From NCBI RefSeq assembly GCF_000234665.1, contig NC_018336.1:475069-539068 (forward strand): a stretch of 64,000 nucleotides of DNA, given 5' to 3'. The notes beneath the pieces were generated by a model. The model saw only the letters and a list, made by a program, of their open reading frames with translations. It did not search any database and was not told where the DNA came from. A program made the translations under genes and the position numbers. Below, in pieces: positions 40,701-50,779 of the stretch (position 1 is its first letter; each line of letters starts with the position of its first letter). The DNA is from Leishmania mexicana MHOM/GT/2001/U1103 (Eukaryota > Euglenozoa > Kinetoplastea > Trypanosomatida > Trypanosomatidae).

Positions 40701-43654
40701 GGGACGAGTCTGGCGAAGTCCACCACGCACCTGCAGATCAGGCGCGCGAGCGCTATCATCACGGCAACTCCCCTGGCGCCGATACCGCGGTGGAAGAAGA
40801 TGGCAGAGGGGAGGGCATCAGCGTCGGCAACTCAGAAGGGTGCGGAGACTGGTGTCGCGGCACCAGCGACGAGGACAACTTCGAGGAGGACGAGGAGGGA
40901 GAGGACCCCAGCGAGGACGACGGCCCAGAGCGTCGCTTGCTCTGCGGCACGCCTCTCTACATGAGCCCCGAGCTCATCCGTACGCAAGAGCCGACCTTCG
41001 CCTCCGACATGTGGGCCCTAGGATGTGTGGTGTACGAGATGGCAACCGGTGGCGTTTTACCGTGGCGGCCGGTGCACAACCTGAGTGCGCCGGCGGTTAT
41101 TTGGTACATTGGGCAGCGGGGCGAAGAGGGCGACGGACCCTCGATGGATGACGTCTACACGGAGCGAGACCACCTGAACCGCTCGAGAACCGAACCGTCG
41201 CTTCATGAGGCAGTGGAGGACTCGTATGACGAAGAGGGCGGAGGGCGCCGCAGCCACAGCCGCAGCGTGGGCCACTGGGATCGCACTCCATCTCCTTTGC
41301 TGTTGGACCTCCTGCAGTCTACGTTGAACGTGAGCCCAGCACTCCGCCCCACCCCAGCAGAGCTGCTTCAGCATCCCTTTATCCGCAATGAAGCCTCTAA
41401 TGCGGCGCTCGAGCGCTGGCACGCCTTGGTGGCAGCGAACCGTCGCCCCGAACTGAAGCAGCGCGGCGAGGAAGGCAAGGAATTGGTGTCACATCGCAAG
41501 CTGAAGGCTGAGCCTGTCGCGGATACCAAGAGTACGCTGAGGTCGGTGTGTGGCAGCGCAGGCAGCGCTTCAAGAGACGCCTCACTGCACGCTCGCGCCT
41601 CGCTCTCCCCCACACGCACGTCACCCTCGCCACAAGCGATTCACGTGGAGGAGCTGGACGACAACACCCCGGCCAAGCCAGGCGGCGAGAATCCGCTGGA
41701 CATGGCATCGAGGCAGCAGCATCCTTCGCTGCACCCCCCGCCTCCGCTAGAAGAGCCAATGACATCACCGTCGATGAACCTCTTGGGCGACCCCTGGGAA
41801 GATGCGGAGCCGTCTTCCGCGCTGCCGCTTCCGCCACCGGCCAGCCAGCCGAAGGCGCATTCAGTGCAGGCCCCCTCGGTGCTTGGTGCAGGCAACCCCG
41901 ACTCGCAGCCGCTCATCTATGAGCCCCCGCGGCGGCCAGACATGCGTGGTCGTCGCATAGACGTGTCGCAGCCGGTAAAAGGTCAAGCCGCTGCAGCCCC
42001 GGAACGCTTGCCCAGCGCGTCGTACGGTGCGGCGTCCCTGCCGTGGTGGGCCCCGCAGTGCTTCTCGGCACCGACCAAGCTGCCCGTTTCTCGCTCTCGC
42101 GCCTCTGCCGCTGCTCTTGTGGGTATGCAACAGGCTGAACAGCAGGTGCCGTACACCATGCCAGTGACGCAGCAAAGCGCGAACAAGTCGTACCTGCGTC
42201 AGCATCAGCTATTCCTCAAGCAAAACGAGCTCGAGCGTCGTCGACTCTCTTTTTTAGTGCCGCAAGGCGGACGGCAAATGCGCGGTCGCCACCGCACCGA
42301 AGGGCCGTCGATACTACAGCAGCAGCTGCCCGTGTCCATGGCTTCTGCTCCGGCGGCGGCTGGGATAATGCCCATGTACCCGCCTAGCTATCAGTACGCG
42401 ATGCAGCAGCCCGTGCTGGAATACACGCCCGGCTACAGCGACTACAATCCACAGGTGAACACGCAGACGGTGAAAATGCGCCTGCCGCCGGACTTCACAA
42501 GTCAGTCGCTCTCCGTCCCACAACAGCAGGGCAGACGACAGAGCGGCAGCAGCGGCAGCAACAGGGTGATGGCAGGTGTGCAGCTGCAGAGCGTCGCCTC
42601 CAGTCAGCAGTCACTCTCGCAGCAGCAGCTGCGAGGAAACAAGCCGAAGCACAGCAGCCGGAGAGAGCGCTCGCGGAACGCGCCGACTACCGCGGCGGCG
42701 CCCAACGTCTCGCCTTCGCTGCACCCCCATACCCGCAGCCCCGTCATATCAATGAATCCCAGCCATGTCAGGGGCCCTGCAGCGGCTGCCTCCACACACG
42801 CGAATAGTGGCCCTGTACTCTCACACACGCCACATCAATTTGCGCCGCAGCAGCAACTCTCCATGCAGCCACCGCGCCCCGTTATAGGGGGCTTGACGAT
42901 GGAGATGGACAATCTTACGTCATCTTCCCCACTATTGTCGAGCTTTGTGGCGTCGATGGCACCCCTACCAGTGCAGGACCACAGATACGTACTCGGCTAC
43001 CGCAGTGCACCCATCCCGGTGGATCAGCCGGCCTCAAAATCGCAACAAGCCCACTGCCAAGGACCCGTTTTCCCCCTTCCTTCGCATCCGCGCCACCGCC
43101 ACACCGCACACGCACAGTCGGCCACGACAAGCAGCTTCGTCCCCGGCAGTGGAGACGGCGGCGGTGCCGTCCAGCAGGCTTCGCCAGCCAATGCCGCTGA
43201 GGAGGAGGGGGCTGGAAACAGCGCTGCCCAACGGAACGTTCGCCGTGGGAGGCAAGGTCGCCGGAGCGCTTTGTCCTCTTCCAGTCTACTTTTCCATCAG
43301 AACCGCCTCCGAAACCCACGGCGTGCTTCTCCGCTACTGAGGCAGCAGCTACAGCAGATGACCTTGGCACGTACTCACACGTGTGTGGTAGAGCACAGCG
43401 ACAAACAGGAGCAGCAGCAAATACTACCTTTGAGCGAAGAAACCCCAGCTTCACAGCAGCAGGAAGAGCCATGCAGCACGAAGCGACTGTGCGCGGCAAA
43501 GTTGAGCGCGCGGGGCTCGTCTACCCCCACAGCGGGACAGAAGCGGCGCATTCGCACATCGCTCCGTGTGTCCACCAGAGAGGCGGGCCGGCGTCAGCAA
43601 CAGCGGCGTTCGCAGAAGCAGCGAGATCAGTCTCCGGAGGCGAACGGAAAGTAG
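37781..43654 (+). CDS. FHA-domain protein kinase, STE11/MAP3K-like, 1957 residues
   Basis: A very large kinase with a phosphothreonine-binding FHA domain in front. FHA parts: VRVGRAGGCD (about 107) and SSTHF (125-129), then an ~90-residue insert, then SANGTYVND (242-250). The kinase core starts at GFGASGDV (663-670) with VAIK Lys685, helix-C Glu842, HGDLKSANIL (catalytic Asp918; Arg of HRD replaced by Gly), DFG 936-938, and MSPE (1061-1064) in place of APE, followed by DMWALGCVVYEMATG. Two large inserts interrupt it: ~140 residues between Lys685 and helix C, and ~100 acidic residues in the activation segment. The last ~800 residues are Gln/Ser/Pro-rich with several poly-Gln runs and basic clusters near the end. 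EMATGGVLPW fits the STE11/MAP3K group. ATG 37781 follows a poly-C tract; only non-ATG codons lie upstream. Confidence 0.9.
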   Translation: MHSRSSNLSSDAAAASEPPPSPRPRTPGPPLVASASHSSMPSTAATQIVSRDGSSTPPLTTDVDIRSPFLLYGPSGRLLSRYEPSDLWGLLISEHTTLNCTYAQTTVRVGRAGGCDTVLSDPRVSSTHFTISLELEPYGNSDHRNHRRGSGGHEIPLLVRRSPEGNPVHTRGMRTSANDASTSGADVPENAASGSLASSSSLFSPATAEKGLSKDGPSNARAFSGTTLPGWRVCRVSLTDCSANGTYVNDVLVGRGKCCDLHYGDDISIVRVPEKKRPRRGSTTPTDLSSEEDETQQESENEVACFTQGERGAKLRCGTAAASSSSAQHVAPSSSRDALAGGGAARMGTEANEEGSSPSSEDLHVTQMFTALLSTLSTEHTYVERFCFHLYHAEEVGRGGVPIIEPEKVLASQRAAAAGEGKAEEERQGEYKGEQGKYDDVLQLPKPELKHNLSQHKSVRFPDDPVTASDPPPQNADGDAVDSPPVPLSALQHRGRRASPSTSPIPPSALVPSFTAVSAAFAPQSSALSRASSASSLRTLSTVVTPHSLLRPRPSIRGSFIAPINLPDPEESTAPSNGSMQGSVMVSTPAIRFHESIGISPALQRKAAAQRALAARRGSSAASNQANAGFGTVGAIMKDMPADIPIRYAVLPLRHLQWGGRIGFGASGDVFMGIDVSTATVVAIKVLKGSSLFQSSQSADTVMAKAHSKTTSGKSAVPLVQDDGTILNLSNISLGHGTVADPRAASEGSIGAPHSSASGMMAPSHCAASLQVDYANEESIQASEASAATSSLASAHGNTSTALASTSSTSHCHTQVQQQQSPRLQPQNEHSASPLLRKHLREIIFLTTLQHHRIVRFLGFQFSGEGRLCLLMEYVAGGTLQTLVKNFGVFEENVIRLYTLQILEGLEYLKRKGVVHGDLKSANILVSEQGSVKLTDFGTSRFLRACAAEEKGAGEAAGADDERAGTDVRRARRRDESGEVHHAPADQARERYHHGNSPGADTAVEEDGRGEGISVGNSEGCGDWCRGTSDEDNFEEDEEGEDPSEDDGPERRLLCGTPLYMSPELIRTQEPTFASDMWALGCVVYEMATGGVLPWRPVHNLSAPAVIWYIGQRGEEGDGPSMDDVYTERDHLNRSRTEPSLHEAVEDSYDEEGGGRRSHSRSVGHWDRTPSPLLLDLLQSTLNVSPALRPTPAELLQHPFIRNEASNAALERWHALVAANRRPELKQRGEEGKELVSHRKLKAEPVADTKSTLRSVCGSAGSASRDASLHARASLSPTRTSPSPQAIHVEELDDNTPAKPGGENPLDMASRQQHPSLHPPPPLEEPMTSPSMNLLGDPWEDAEPSSALPLPPPASQPKAHSVQAPSVLGAGNPDSQPLIYEPPRRPDMRGRRIDVSQPVKGQAAAAPERLPSASYGAASLPWWAPQCFSAPTKLPVSRSRASAAALVGMQQAEQQVPYTMPVTQQSANKSYLRQHQLFLKQNELERRRLSFLVPQGGRQMRGRHRTEGPSILQQQLPVSMASAPAAAGIMPMYPPSYQYAMQQPVLEYTPGYSDYNPQVNTQTVKMRLPPDFTSQSLSVPQQQGRRQSGSSGSNRVMAGVQLQSVASSQQSLSQQQLRGNKPKHSSRRERSRNAPTTAAAPNVSPSLHPHTRSPVISMNPSHVRGPAAAASTHANSGPVLSHTPHQFAPQQQLSMQPPRPVIGGLTMEMDNLTSSSPLLSSFVASMAPLPVQDHRYVLGYRSAPIPVDQPASKSQQAHCQGPVFPLPSHPRHRHTAHAQSATTSSFVPGSGDGGGAVQQASPANAAEEEGAGNSAAQRNVRRGRQGRRSALSSSSLLFHQNRLRNPRRASPLLRQQLQQMTLARTHTCVVEHSDKQEQQQILPLSEETPASQQQEEPCSTKRLCAAKLSARGSSTPTAGQKRRIRTSLRVSTREAGRRQQQRRSQKQRDQSPEANGK

Positions 43655-44458
43655 CAGTGAAAAGGCCGCGTCCCGCGAGACGGCTGGGGGGACGGACACA
43701 CACATATATGTGCACCTGTCTCTCGAACCCTGTATCTGTGTGTGTGTATCTGCGTGTTAGCGGGGGGGGGGTTGTGTCCCGTTGATGCCTTTGCTGTCTT
43801 TCTTTTTCCGCGAAACTGGAGAAAAGGCGCCGACGCACATTCTCCTTCCACCGGCGTGCGTCTTAAGCGTCGCCTGCGTGTCTTCCTTTCTTGCTCGCTC
43901 GCTCTCTGACTCTCTCCTTCCGTCTCGTTGGTTTGGCCGGACTGGGCCCCACTGCGATGGTAGGCGAGGACGCAGAGAGAGAGGTGCGCTATCGCCTGAT
44001 TTTCCGTTGCCAGCGATCTCTTGAAAAAATCGAAGTGTCGCATCTCAGCAAGTTCCTCTTTCGTTTTCTCATGAATGCCCTTGCAGGGCCGTGCTCGTCG
44101 GCCAAGGAAAGGGAGGCTGCAGCGGCTTTCCAGAGCACACATGGAAGTCATCTACTTCACACGCGCGACAAGCACAAGCGAACACGCATACGTCCACGTA
44201 CACGGAAACGGCCATTCCTTCTGTGCCCATACCATCTCTCCGCTTTCTCGTTCCGTCAACACGGTTCCCAAAATGTAAACGACCTGCTCACGCACGTCCC
44301 ACACGGCCACACACACACAAACACATACGCGCGCACGCCTCAGAACGGACACGCCAGCGCGCAGCGCTTCTACTCTGCCCAAGTGTCGCCGCTGACGGCG
44401 TCAACTAGTTGCGGCGTGCGTGTGTTTGTTTGTCTTCCACCGTAGCTCTGCACCTGCA
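43655..44458. other. Intergenic spacer
   Basis: About 800 bp; CA repeats near 44305 and 43700. The pyrimidine tract ending in CGTAG (AG at 44444-44445) would give Atg16 a 5' UTR of only ~13 nt. Confidence 0.5.
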
Positions 44459-46228
44459 ATGCAGATCGACCTCTCCGCCGCTGCGCCCTCGCCCACGACT
44501 GCCCCCCAGTGGCTGCAGGACATTGAAAATCAGCTTCTCATCCGCAACGCAGTGGAACTGAAGCCGTCGCAGTCGATCTTCGATAGCTACACCACTCTCC
44601 ATGCCTCTGTGCTACACCTGCAAAAAGTGGAGGATGAGCGGCAACGCCTGCGGATGGAGCAGAGTCGGCTCACGGAGCGGGTCCGCGAGCTCGAGCGGGC
44701 GGCTGCCAACTCGTCTCTGCAAACGTCGCGCGAGCGTGAGTTGGAGGCGAAGAAGGACGCCCTGCAAGACCAGCTGCAGGCGTGCATGCAGCGAGAAAGT
44801 GACCACTACAAGGCACTGTCAGAGGTGAAGGCGGTACAGGAAGAGAGGGATAAGCTGCAGCTCAGGTCAAACAAGCTGGACGCCGAGCTGGAGCAACGCA
44901 CAGCAGAGCTGCAGCTGCTGCACAAGGAGTACACGGCCCTCCGCGACGAGTACGACCGCGTGCGGCTGACGGTCAGCGAGGCCGATCGCTACCTACGCGA
45001 ACTTAAGACCGCAAAGGAGAAAGCGGCGCCACTGCAACACCGTATCACAACGCTGGAGGCTGAGGTGAACATGCTGCGACGTCGGTTGCAGGAAGCCCTT
45101 AAAGGGGAGACAGCCGCCGCCATTGACAAAGACAAGCGCGCGAGCGTGAACGAGGATGGGGGGGAGGCTGACGTGACCCCGAGCCCCACGCACACAGCCC
45201 ATAGCCCACACGCAGACCCGTACACGACACACTCTCCGAACCGCCTTGGTGCAGAGCCCAGTCGTGCCTCCATGGTCATCCCAGAGGCGCACAATAACAG
45301 CACGCTGCACGGACTGTGCGTGCTGGATGACGGCAAGCACTTTCTGACTTCTGGCGCAGACAAGCACATCCGTCTCTGGAATCGTCAAAGTGCGCAGGCG
45401 GAGAAGTACTTCTCCTCGAACAGCATTGCCCTCGCCTTGGATACCTCGTCCCACTACCTGCTCGCTGGCTGTGCCGATCACGTCGTGCGCTTCTGGGATG
45501 TGAACAGCTTGCGGGTGCTGGATATGACGGGGCACACGGAAAAGGTCGTCGCGGCATGTCTCTCCTCCAGTGCCCAACACGCCTTCACCGCAAGCTCGGA
45601 TAGCACCATCAAGCTCTGGGACGTTCGCCGGCGCGAGTCGCTGCGCACGCTGCTGTGCCAAAGCACGTGCAACGACGTTACTGTGGCCGGCGACACGGTC
45701 TTCTCGGCGCACTACAACGGCAAGATCACGGTGTGGGACCGACGGACAGCGACGCGCAGCGGCGAGGTGGTGGCCCATCAGCGCGTTGCGACGTGTGTGC
45801 GTGTGAGCGCAAATGGGCAGCTCTGTGTGTCCATGGGCAAAGACAACGTCGTATCGGTACGCGACGCTCGTGTGTTCACCAAGACGCTGTTCAGTGTCGC
45901 CCCGCCGCAGCTCACCGTGATGATGAACTGGGCTCGTCTGTCCATCGCCCCCAGCGGGCAGCTGTGTGCCGTGGGCAGCGGGCGGACCTCGGACCTCCTC
46001 CTGATCCGGCTTCACGGAGGAGGGCAGGGTGATGCGGAGGCGACCGACAGCGCATCATCTCCAGCGTCGGTGAAGGTGCTGAAGGCATCTGCGTCGAACG
46101 CGACTTTTAGCGGCGATCGGGGTAGCGGTAGCAGCAAGGGACCTATCTTTAGCACTGCGTGGGGTGCAAGCGAGGGTGGTCCATTGGTATCCATCAGCAA
46201 TGATCACTGTGTGCAGGTGTGGGAGTGA
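44459..46228 (+). CDS. Atg16-like autophagy protein (coiled coil + WD40)
   Basis: A 589-residue protein with the layout of ATG16L: an N-terminal Atg5-binding helix (PQWLQDIENQLLIRNAVEL, then FDSYTTL, about residues 16-45), a long coiled coil rich in Glu, Leu, Arg and Gln (about 45-225), a short Ser/Thr/His linker, and a C-terminal WD40 propeller (about 275-589). Repeat ends are clear: IRLWNRQ, VRFWDVN, IKLWDVR, ITVWDRR, VSVRDAR and the closing VQVWE. In autophagy Atg16 scaffolds the Atg12-Atg5 conjugate to direct Atg8 lipidation at the phagophore. Length equals that of animal ATG16L1 (~600), unlike the WD40-less yeast protein. Start: first ATG after the CT/AG acceptor. Confidence 0.85.
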   Translation: MQIDLSAAAPSPTTAPQWLQDIENQLLIRNAVELKPSQSIFDSYTTLHASVLHLQKVEDERQRLRMEQSRLTERVRELERAAANSSLQTSRERELEAKKDALQDQLQACMQRESDHYKALSEVKAVQEERDKLQLRSNKLDAELEQRTAELQLLHKEYTALRDEYDRVRLTVSEADRYLRELKTAKEKAAPLQHRITTLEAEVNMLRRRLQEALKGETAAAIDKDKRASVNEDGGEADVTPSPTHTAHSPHADPYTTHSPNRLGAEPSRASMVIPEAHNNSTLHGLCVLDDGKHFLTSGADKHIRLWNRQSAQAEKYFSSNSIALALDTSSHYLLAGCADHVVRFWDVNSLRVLDMTGHTEKVVAACLSSSAQHAFTASSDSTIKLWDVRRRESLRTLLCQSTCNDVTVAGDTVFSAHYNGKITVWDRRTATRSGEVVAHQRVATCVRVSANGQLCVSMGKDNVVSVRDARVFTKTLFSVAPPQLTVMMNWARLSIAPSGQLCAVGSGRTSDLLLIRLHGGGQGDAEATDSASSPASVKVLKASASNATFSGDRGSGSSKGPIFSTAWGASEGGPLVSISNDHCVQVWE

Positions 46229-47307
46229 AATGCGTGCTGTAGGATACACAACGGGGCGACAAGGAAACATGCGTGGGGCTACGGTGCTGTACGCTCCCTG
46301 CCCTTTCCGCTTTCACCGAGTCGCCTCGCTTTTCCGCTCGGATCCCCACCAAAAGTGCTGTGCACGGGAGTGTCTGACTGTTCCCCGTATCGTTGCTCTG
46401 CTGATATTGCGTGTCTTCGCTTTCTTGCGTTCAGTTCGCTGCCGCACTTCTTTTTTTTTCGTTCGTTCATTGCTCTTGTGGCATGAGCTCGCGTTTTGCT
46501 CTTGCTCTTGCCCGTGCACGCGCGATGCATGCGTGTCTATGTATTTTGGAGGAAGTCGTCGTTCTTCCACCACCACCCTCTTCTCTTCTCATGCCTTTCT
46601 GACGTGACTGTGCTGTGTCGCTCCCTCCCTCTCTCCCTTTCTCTCTCTCGCTATCTTTCTCTCGTGTCTTGGATTCGCCGCATCTCCTTGAATGGACGCC
46701 ATCGACTGACACCGAGGCGTGACAGCGACGAAACACAACCGCATAAATGGACCATACAAGACGAAGGAACAAAAAAAAAACGGCGGGACGCACCCACTGT
46801 TTTTACATGGGCGTCATGGCTGGTGGACTGCTCCAGGACGGAAGGAATGAAATGAAAAGAGAAAAGGCGGGAAGCCTCAGTGGTGCTTTGCCGCTGCTGT
46901 GGTGCACAGAACGGAGGCCTCAGGCGTGAGGGCGCCATCTTTCGCAGCTCCTATCTATCTTCCTCTCCCAGCGCCGCCCCTGCAGCCAGCATCCCATCCG
47001 CTCCCTCAGAAGGACTCGCTTGTTCGCTTGCTGACCTTCACTGTTTCCCTCGCCTCTCCCTTCCTCCCTTTCTCCTTTCTTGGCTCGCTTGTCACCCTCA
47101 TCCCGCATGCGCAACCGTACCCGCGTCAACATGTATTGATCAATCACGCACCTCTCCCTGCACACTGCACACACACAACTCAAAGCAAGCGTTCCTGTTG
47201 CTCCTCTTACCATCCCCCTTCACCTTAGTCGACTAGCCGGTGCCCCTTTCTTTTTTCTGTTTCCTCTTCCTTTGGTGTCTTGATTTCTTTTTTGTTTCTT
47301 GCGCATC

Positions 47308-47340
<33 letters not shown>

Positions 47341-50300
47341 GCTCGTCCGCGTCGGTCTCGTGTTTTGTCGCGCGTGTGGCTGCACTCGCCTGTAGGGCGC
47401 GTGTATTGATTCTCTCTCCCTCTCTGTGTGCTTGTGTGCTGTGTTGAACGTGCCCGCCTCCCTTTCGTACGTTCTCTGTAACTTGTCTCGCTCCGTCCCT
47501 CGCCCAACACACAAACACACAACACAACACACGCATACATACGCATACTCTCTTCCCCTCCCTTTCTCTCTCTCCTCGGTCTTTTCGTTTTCGTTTTGGT
47601 TTCGCTCCTCCCTCGCCGCTTCCCTTCGCTTTCTTGTGTATGTGTGTGTGTGTGTGTCCATTGTTGCTCGTGTCTCCTTGATCTCTGCAAAGTCTCTCCG
47701 TGCTTTGCCCGCTGTTTTCTTGACGAATTTCTCTTGCTTCTTTATGTATCTCTGTGCGTCCTTGTAGCCTCTGCTGGTTCGCTGGGTCTGCGGTGTCTCT
47801 GCCCCTCCCCGCCCACTCCTCCTCCCCGTCTGCCCCCGTGCCTTTTTTTGTTGTTGTTGGGGGTGTTGTGTCATCTCTTTTCGTTGTTGCTGTTTTACGT
47901 CGCCTCTTCTTCGTTTCGGGGGGACGGTATTTTTCTGTTTAGTTGGTCTTGCACTTTATATAGTGGTCGTGGTGTCGTTTGAGGGGTGGTGGTGGGGTGG
48001 CGGGACTCTCCGTTTCTCGCGTGCTGCTTCTCTCTGTATCGTCGCATAAAAGAACGTCTGTCTGCACGCGGCACCGAATTCAGAGCAAGACACGCCAAAA
48101 CGCTACTCTACATCCAACACACATCGAGTTTTTACGTGTTGATTTTTTTGTGTTCGTGTCGTTCTCGCTCGTGCGTCTGTCTTCTTGCGAGCGAGTTCCC
48201 GCGTGTCGTGTCGACTTTCATTTTTTGTTGTTGTTTTCTTTCAGTGGTACACTCGCCTCACTCTTTTGTTGTTGTTTTTTCGACGCACGCGCACTGACGT
48301 GCATGCCTGCGCATACGTGCATCTCGTGACGCTGTGCATTTCTTGTTTCGTGTAACAGCTATATACATGGCCAAGGGATCTTCATCTTGCCAATATTCCT
48401 TCACCGCCTTGCTGGGTATTCCTCCCACACACACGCGCGAGCTCTAGCATACACACACACAGATAAAGGAACGAATAGCCGTAAACTGCCTCTCCTGCTC
48501 CCTCTGTTCTACACTTGCGCCTCCCACTTAGTCCGAGGATTGTGTCGTCGCCCGCATCTCTACTACTGCGGCTGGTCGCCTCTTGCAACGCCGCCACAGT
48601 ATTGCGCTTCTCCAAGGGCTGTCTCACGGGATTTGCGTACGAGAAAAAGCGGGAAGACGTTATAGACGGCACGGCACGCGAAACACTGTCGTGCATTGCG
48701 GGGGGGGCGAGAGCGAAGCAAGAAAAAGTGAGGGGCGCCTTTTCTCGTACTCGCCCCACTCATTCCCTCTCGGTGGGCGTCGTCGGAGGCGCGAAAAAAA
48801 AAGAACGCAAATTGGCGGAAGGACAGAAACCCGAAAGCAGAAGAGGATTCAAAACGGTGATTTTTTCTTTTGTTTTCTGTGATCTGCCTGTATATATGGT
48901 GACTGCGGGGAAACGGAAGAGCAAACAAACGGGGGAAGAAAAGGGAAAAAAGCGCCTCTGCCTTGCAAATACGTGCGCCACGAACCACGTATATTGAGCC
49001 TGGACTGCACGGCGCACCCTCCTCCTCCTCCTCCTCCCCCCCCCCCGCCAACGGCACGCATTCAGTCTAGCAAAAAAAAAACGGAGAGGAGGCACGTGCT
49101 CCCCTCTACTGCTCATTCTTCGGTTTGTTTCCCGTCACGCCTTTTCCGTTGCTCCTAGCGATTCTCTTCTCCCTTTGCTTCTCCCCACCCACCCACGCAC
49201 CCATCCCCGCAGTCGCCATTCTTGTCGTTTCTATTTTTTTTTTACTTCTTCTGCAGTCTCAGTAATATTGTTGCCGCTGTCTTTTTTTTTTCTCTCGTTC
49301 GCGTGTCTCGGGTGTGACGGCGTTTCCGGGCGGCCCTTCGAACAAGGACGTGGGACACCGGAAGGGAGAAGGTAAGGAACGAGAAGAAACAGAGAGCCTC
49401 CATCCTCGCACCCCTCCTCCCTCCCCCCCCCATATCTCAGCTGTCCGTTGCTTGGCCAACACGGCGTCGCTGTGAGCTGGTTACTTCTGCTTCATACTCG
49501 TAGCGCTTTTTTTTATTTACGTTCTCCCTCTCCCTTTCCTGTGACTTCGGTGTTTACTTTTTCCTTCCGTGCCTGCGCACCTCTCGTCTCCCCAACTCCA
49601 GTGTCTCTTCGCTTTGCCTTTTTCGCGTGTGTGTCTTGTCTGCACAAGAGCGGTAACCCATCGACTTGCGAATCGAAGCAGCGTGCGCGCTTATATATAT
49701 ATATATACATTTATATGTATATATCGATATCTATATATATATATACCTGTTTCTGTGCTTTCAACGCGATTGCAGGCCCTCCTCTAGAGACGTGCACACG
49801 TGTGCGCCTAGCGGTAACGGCAATTCGCCTTCCCATTGCTCGGCGTCGCGCTCAAGTGCACAAGAGCACGCCCAGGTACTTCCAGAGAAACTCCGCACAC
49901 ATCCTCAACACTGCCGGCGGTTGTCTCGCCACTTTGAAGCTCTGCTGCGGTCCGCCAACCATCGCGCAAATACTGGTCAGCGGGTGCGCGCACCATAAGT
50001 CGAGTCAGCAAACAGGAAAGGGAGAAACGCACATGTAGTTGGACGGAGGACGCGAAACTCCACACCCTCATTTCATTATTCCCACCCCAACCAACCACCC
50101 ACGCGCCGAGCCCTCACGCGTGCATTCTCACCACCGTCCCATCGCAGCCTTCCTCAGCGTGGGATAAGGGTTGCACAGTCTTTTCTTCCTCTCGTCTTTT
50201 CCAGTCGACGATAGCGTCACTGCCACCACGACGCAGATCACTACGTTCTTCTTATCGTTACATCGTCCTTTCACTCGCGTGTGTGTGCACTGGCGTGCCC

Positions 50301-50779
50301 TTTTCATTCAAGGTTGTTGTGTGTTATCGTTTTGTGTGTGTGTGTGCGCGCGCATGTGTGTGTGAGAGAGGGGACCAATCCTCTGCCGACTCACTTACTA
50401 GGCGATATTTGGCCTGCCATTCCGATCTGGTGTTTCTCCCCTCCCCTCCGCCCCCTCTCCCCTCCCCCCTCCAGCATCTGCATACATACGCGCGCGAGGC
50501 GTGAATTGCCGAAGCAAGTCCATCGACGAAAGAAAGGCGGAGAAGCCGTGTGAGAGGCGCCAACGTCGCTTCCTGTCGTTTCTCGGAAGAAAAGTCCTAT
50601 TATGGGCCGAGGTTCAGAGGGGCATCCTTTCGGCTCTCTTCTTCCACATCCACGTCTCTCTTTCCTGACCCATTCGTTCTTTGACTCGCTGAGTGTGCTT
50701 GCCTGTCTACACCCGCGTTTGGGTATCTTGCTGTATCTGCAACATCTTCATACCAGCGCGCTCGGTGGGCGTGGATGCA
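46229..50779. other. 4.5-kb gene-free spacer
   Basis: Mostly pyrimidine-rich, with a (TG)13 run near 47310, TG at 47641, a C run near 49037 and a TA-rich palindromic block at about 49692-49753. Long frames on both strands are repeats of Arg/Glu/Lys or Ser/Leu/Phe and lack domains. It probably contains the Atg16 3' UTR and the long 5' flank of the transporter. Confidence 0.55.

Noticed and set aside
44993..46015. 340-codon open frame on the minus strand
   Set aside because: Antisense shadow of Atg16; no domain, and the + strand gene has clear WD40 repeats.
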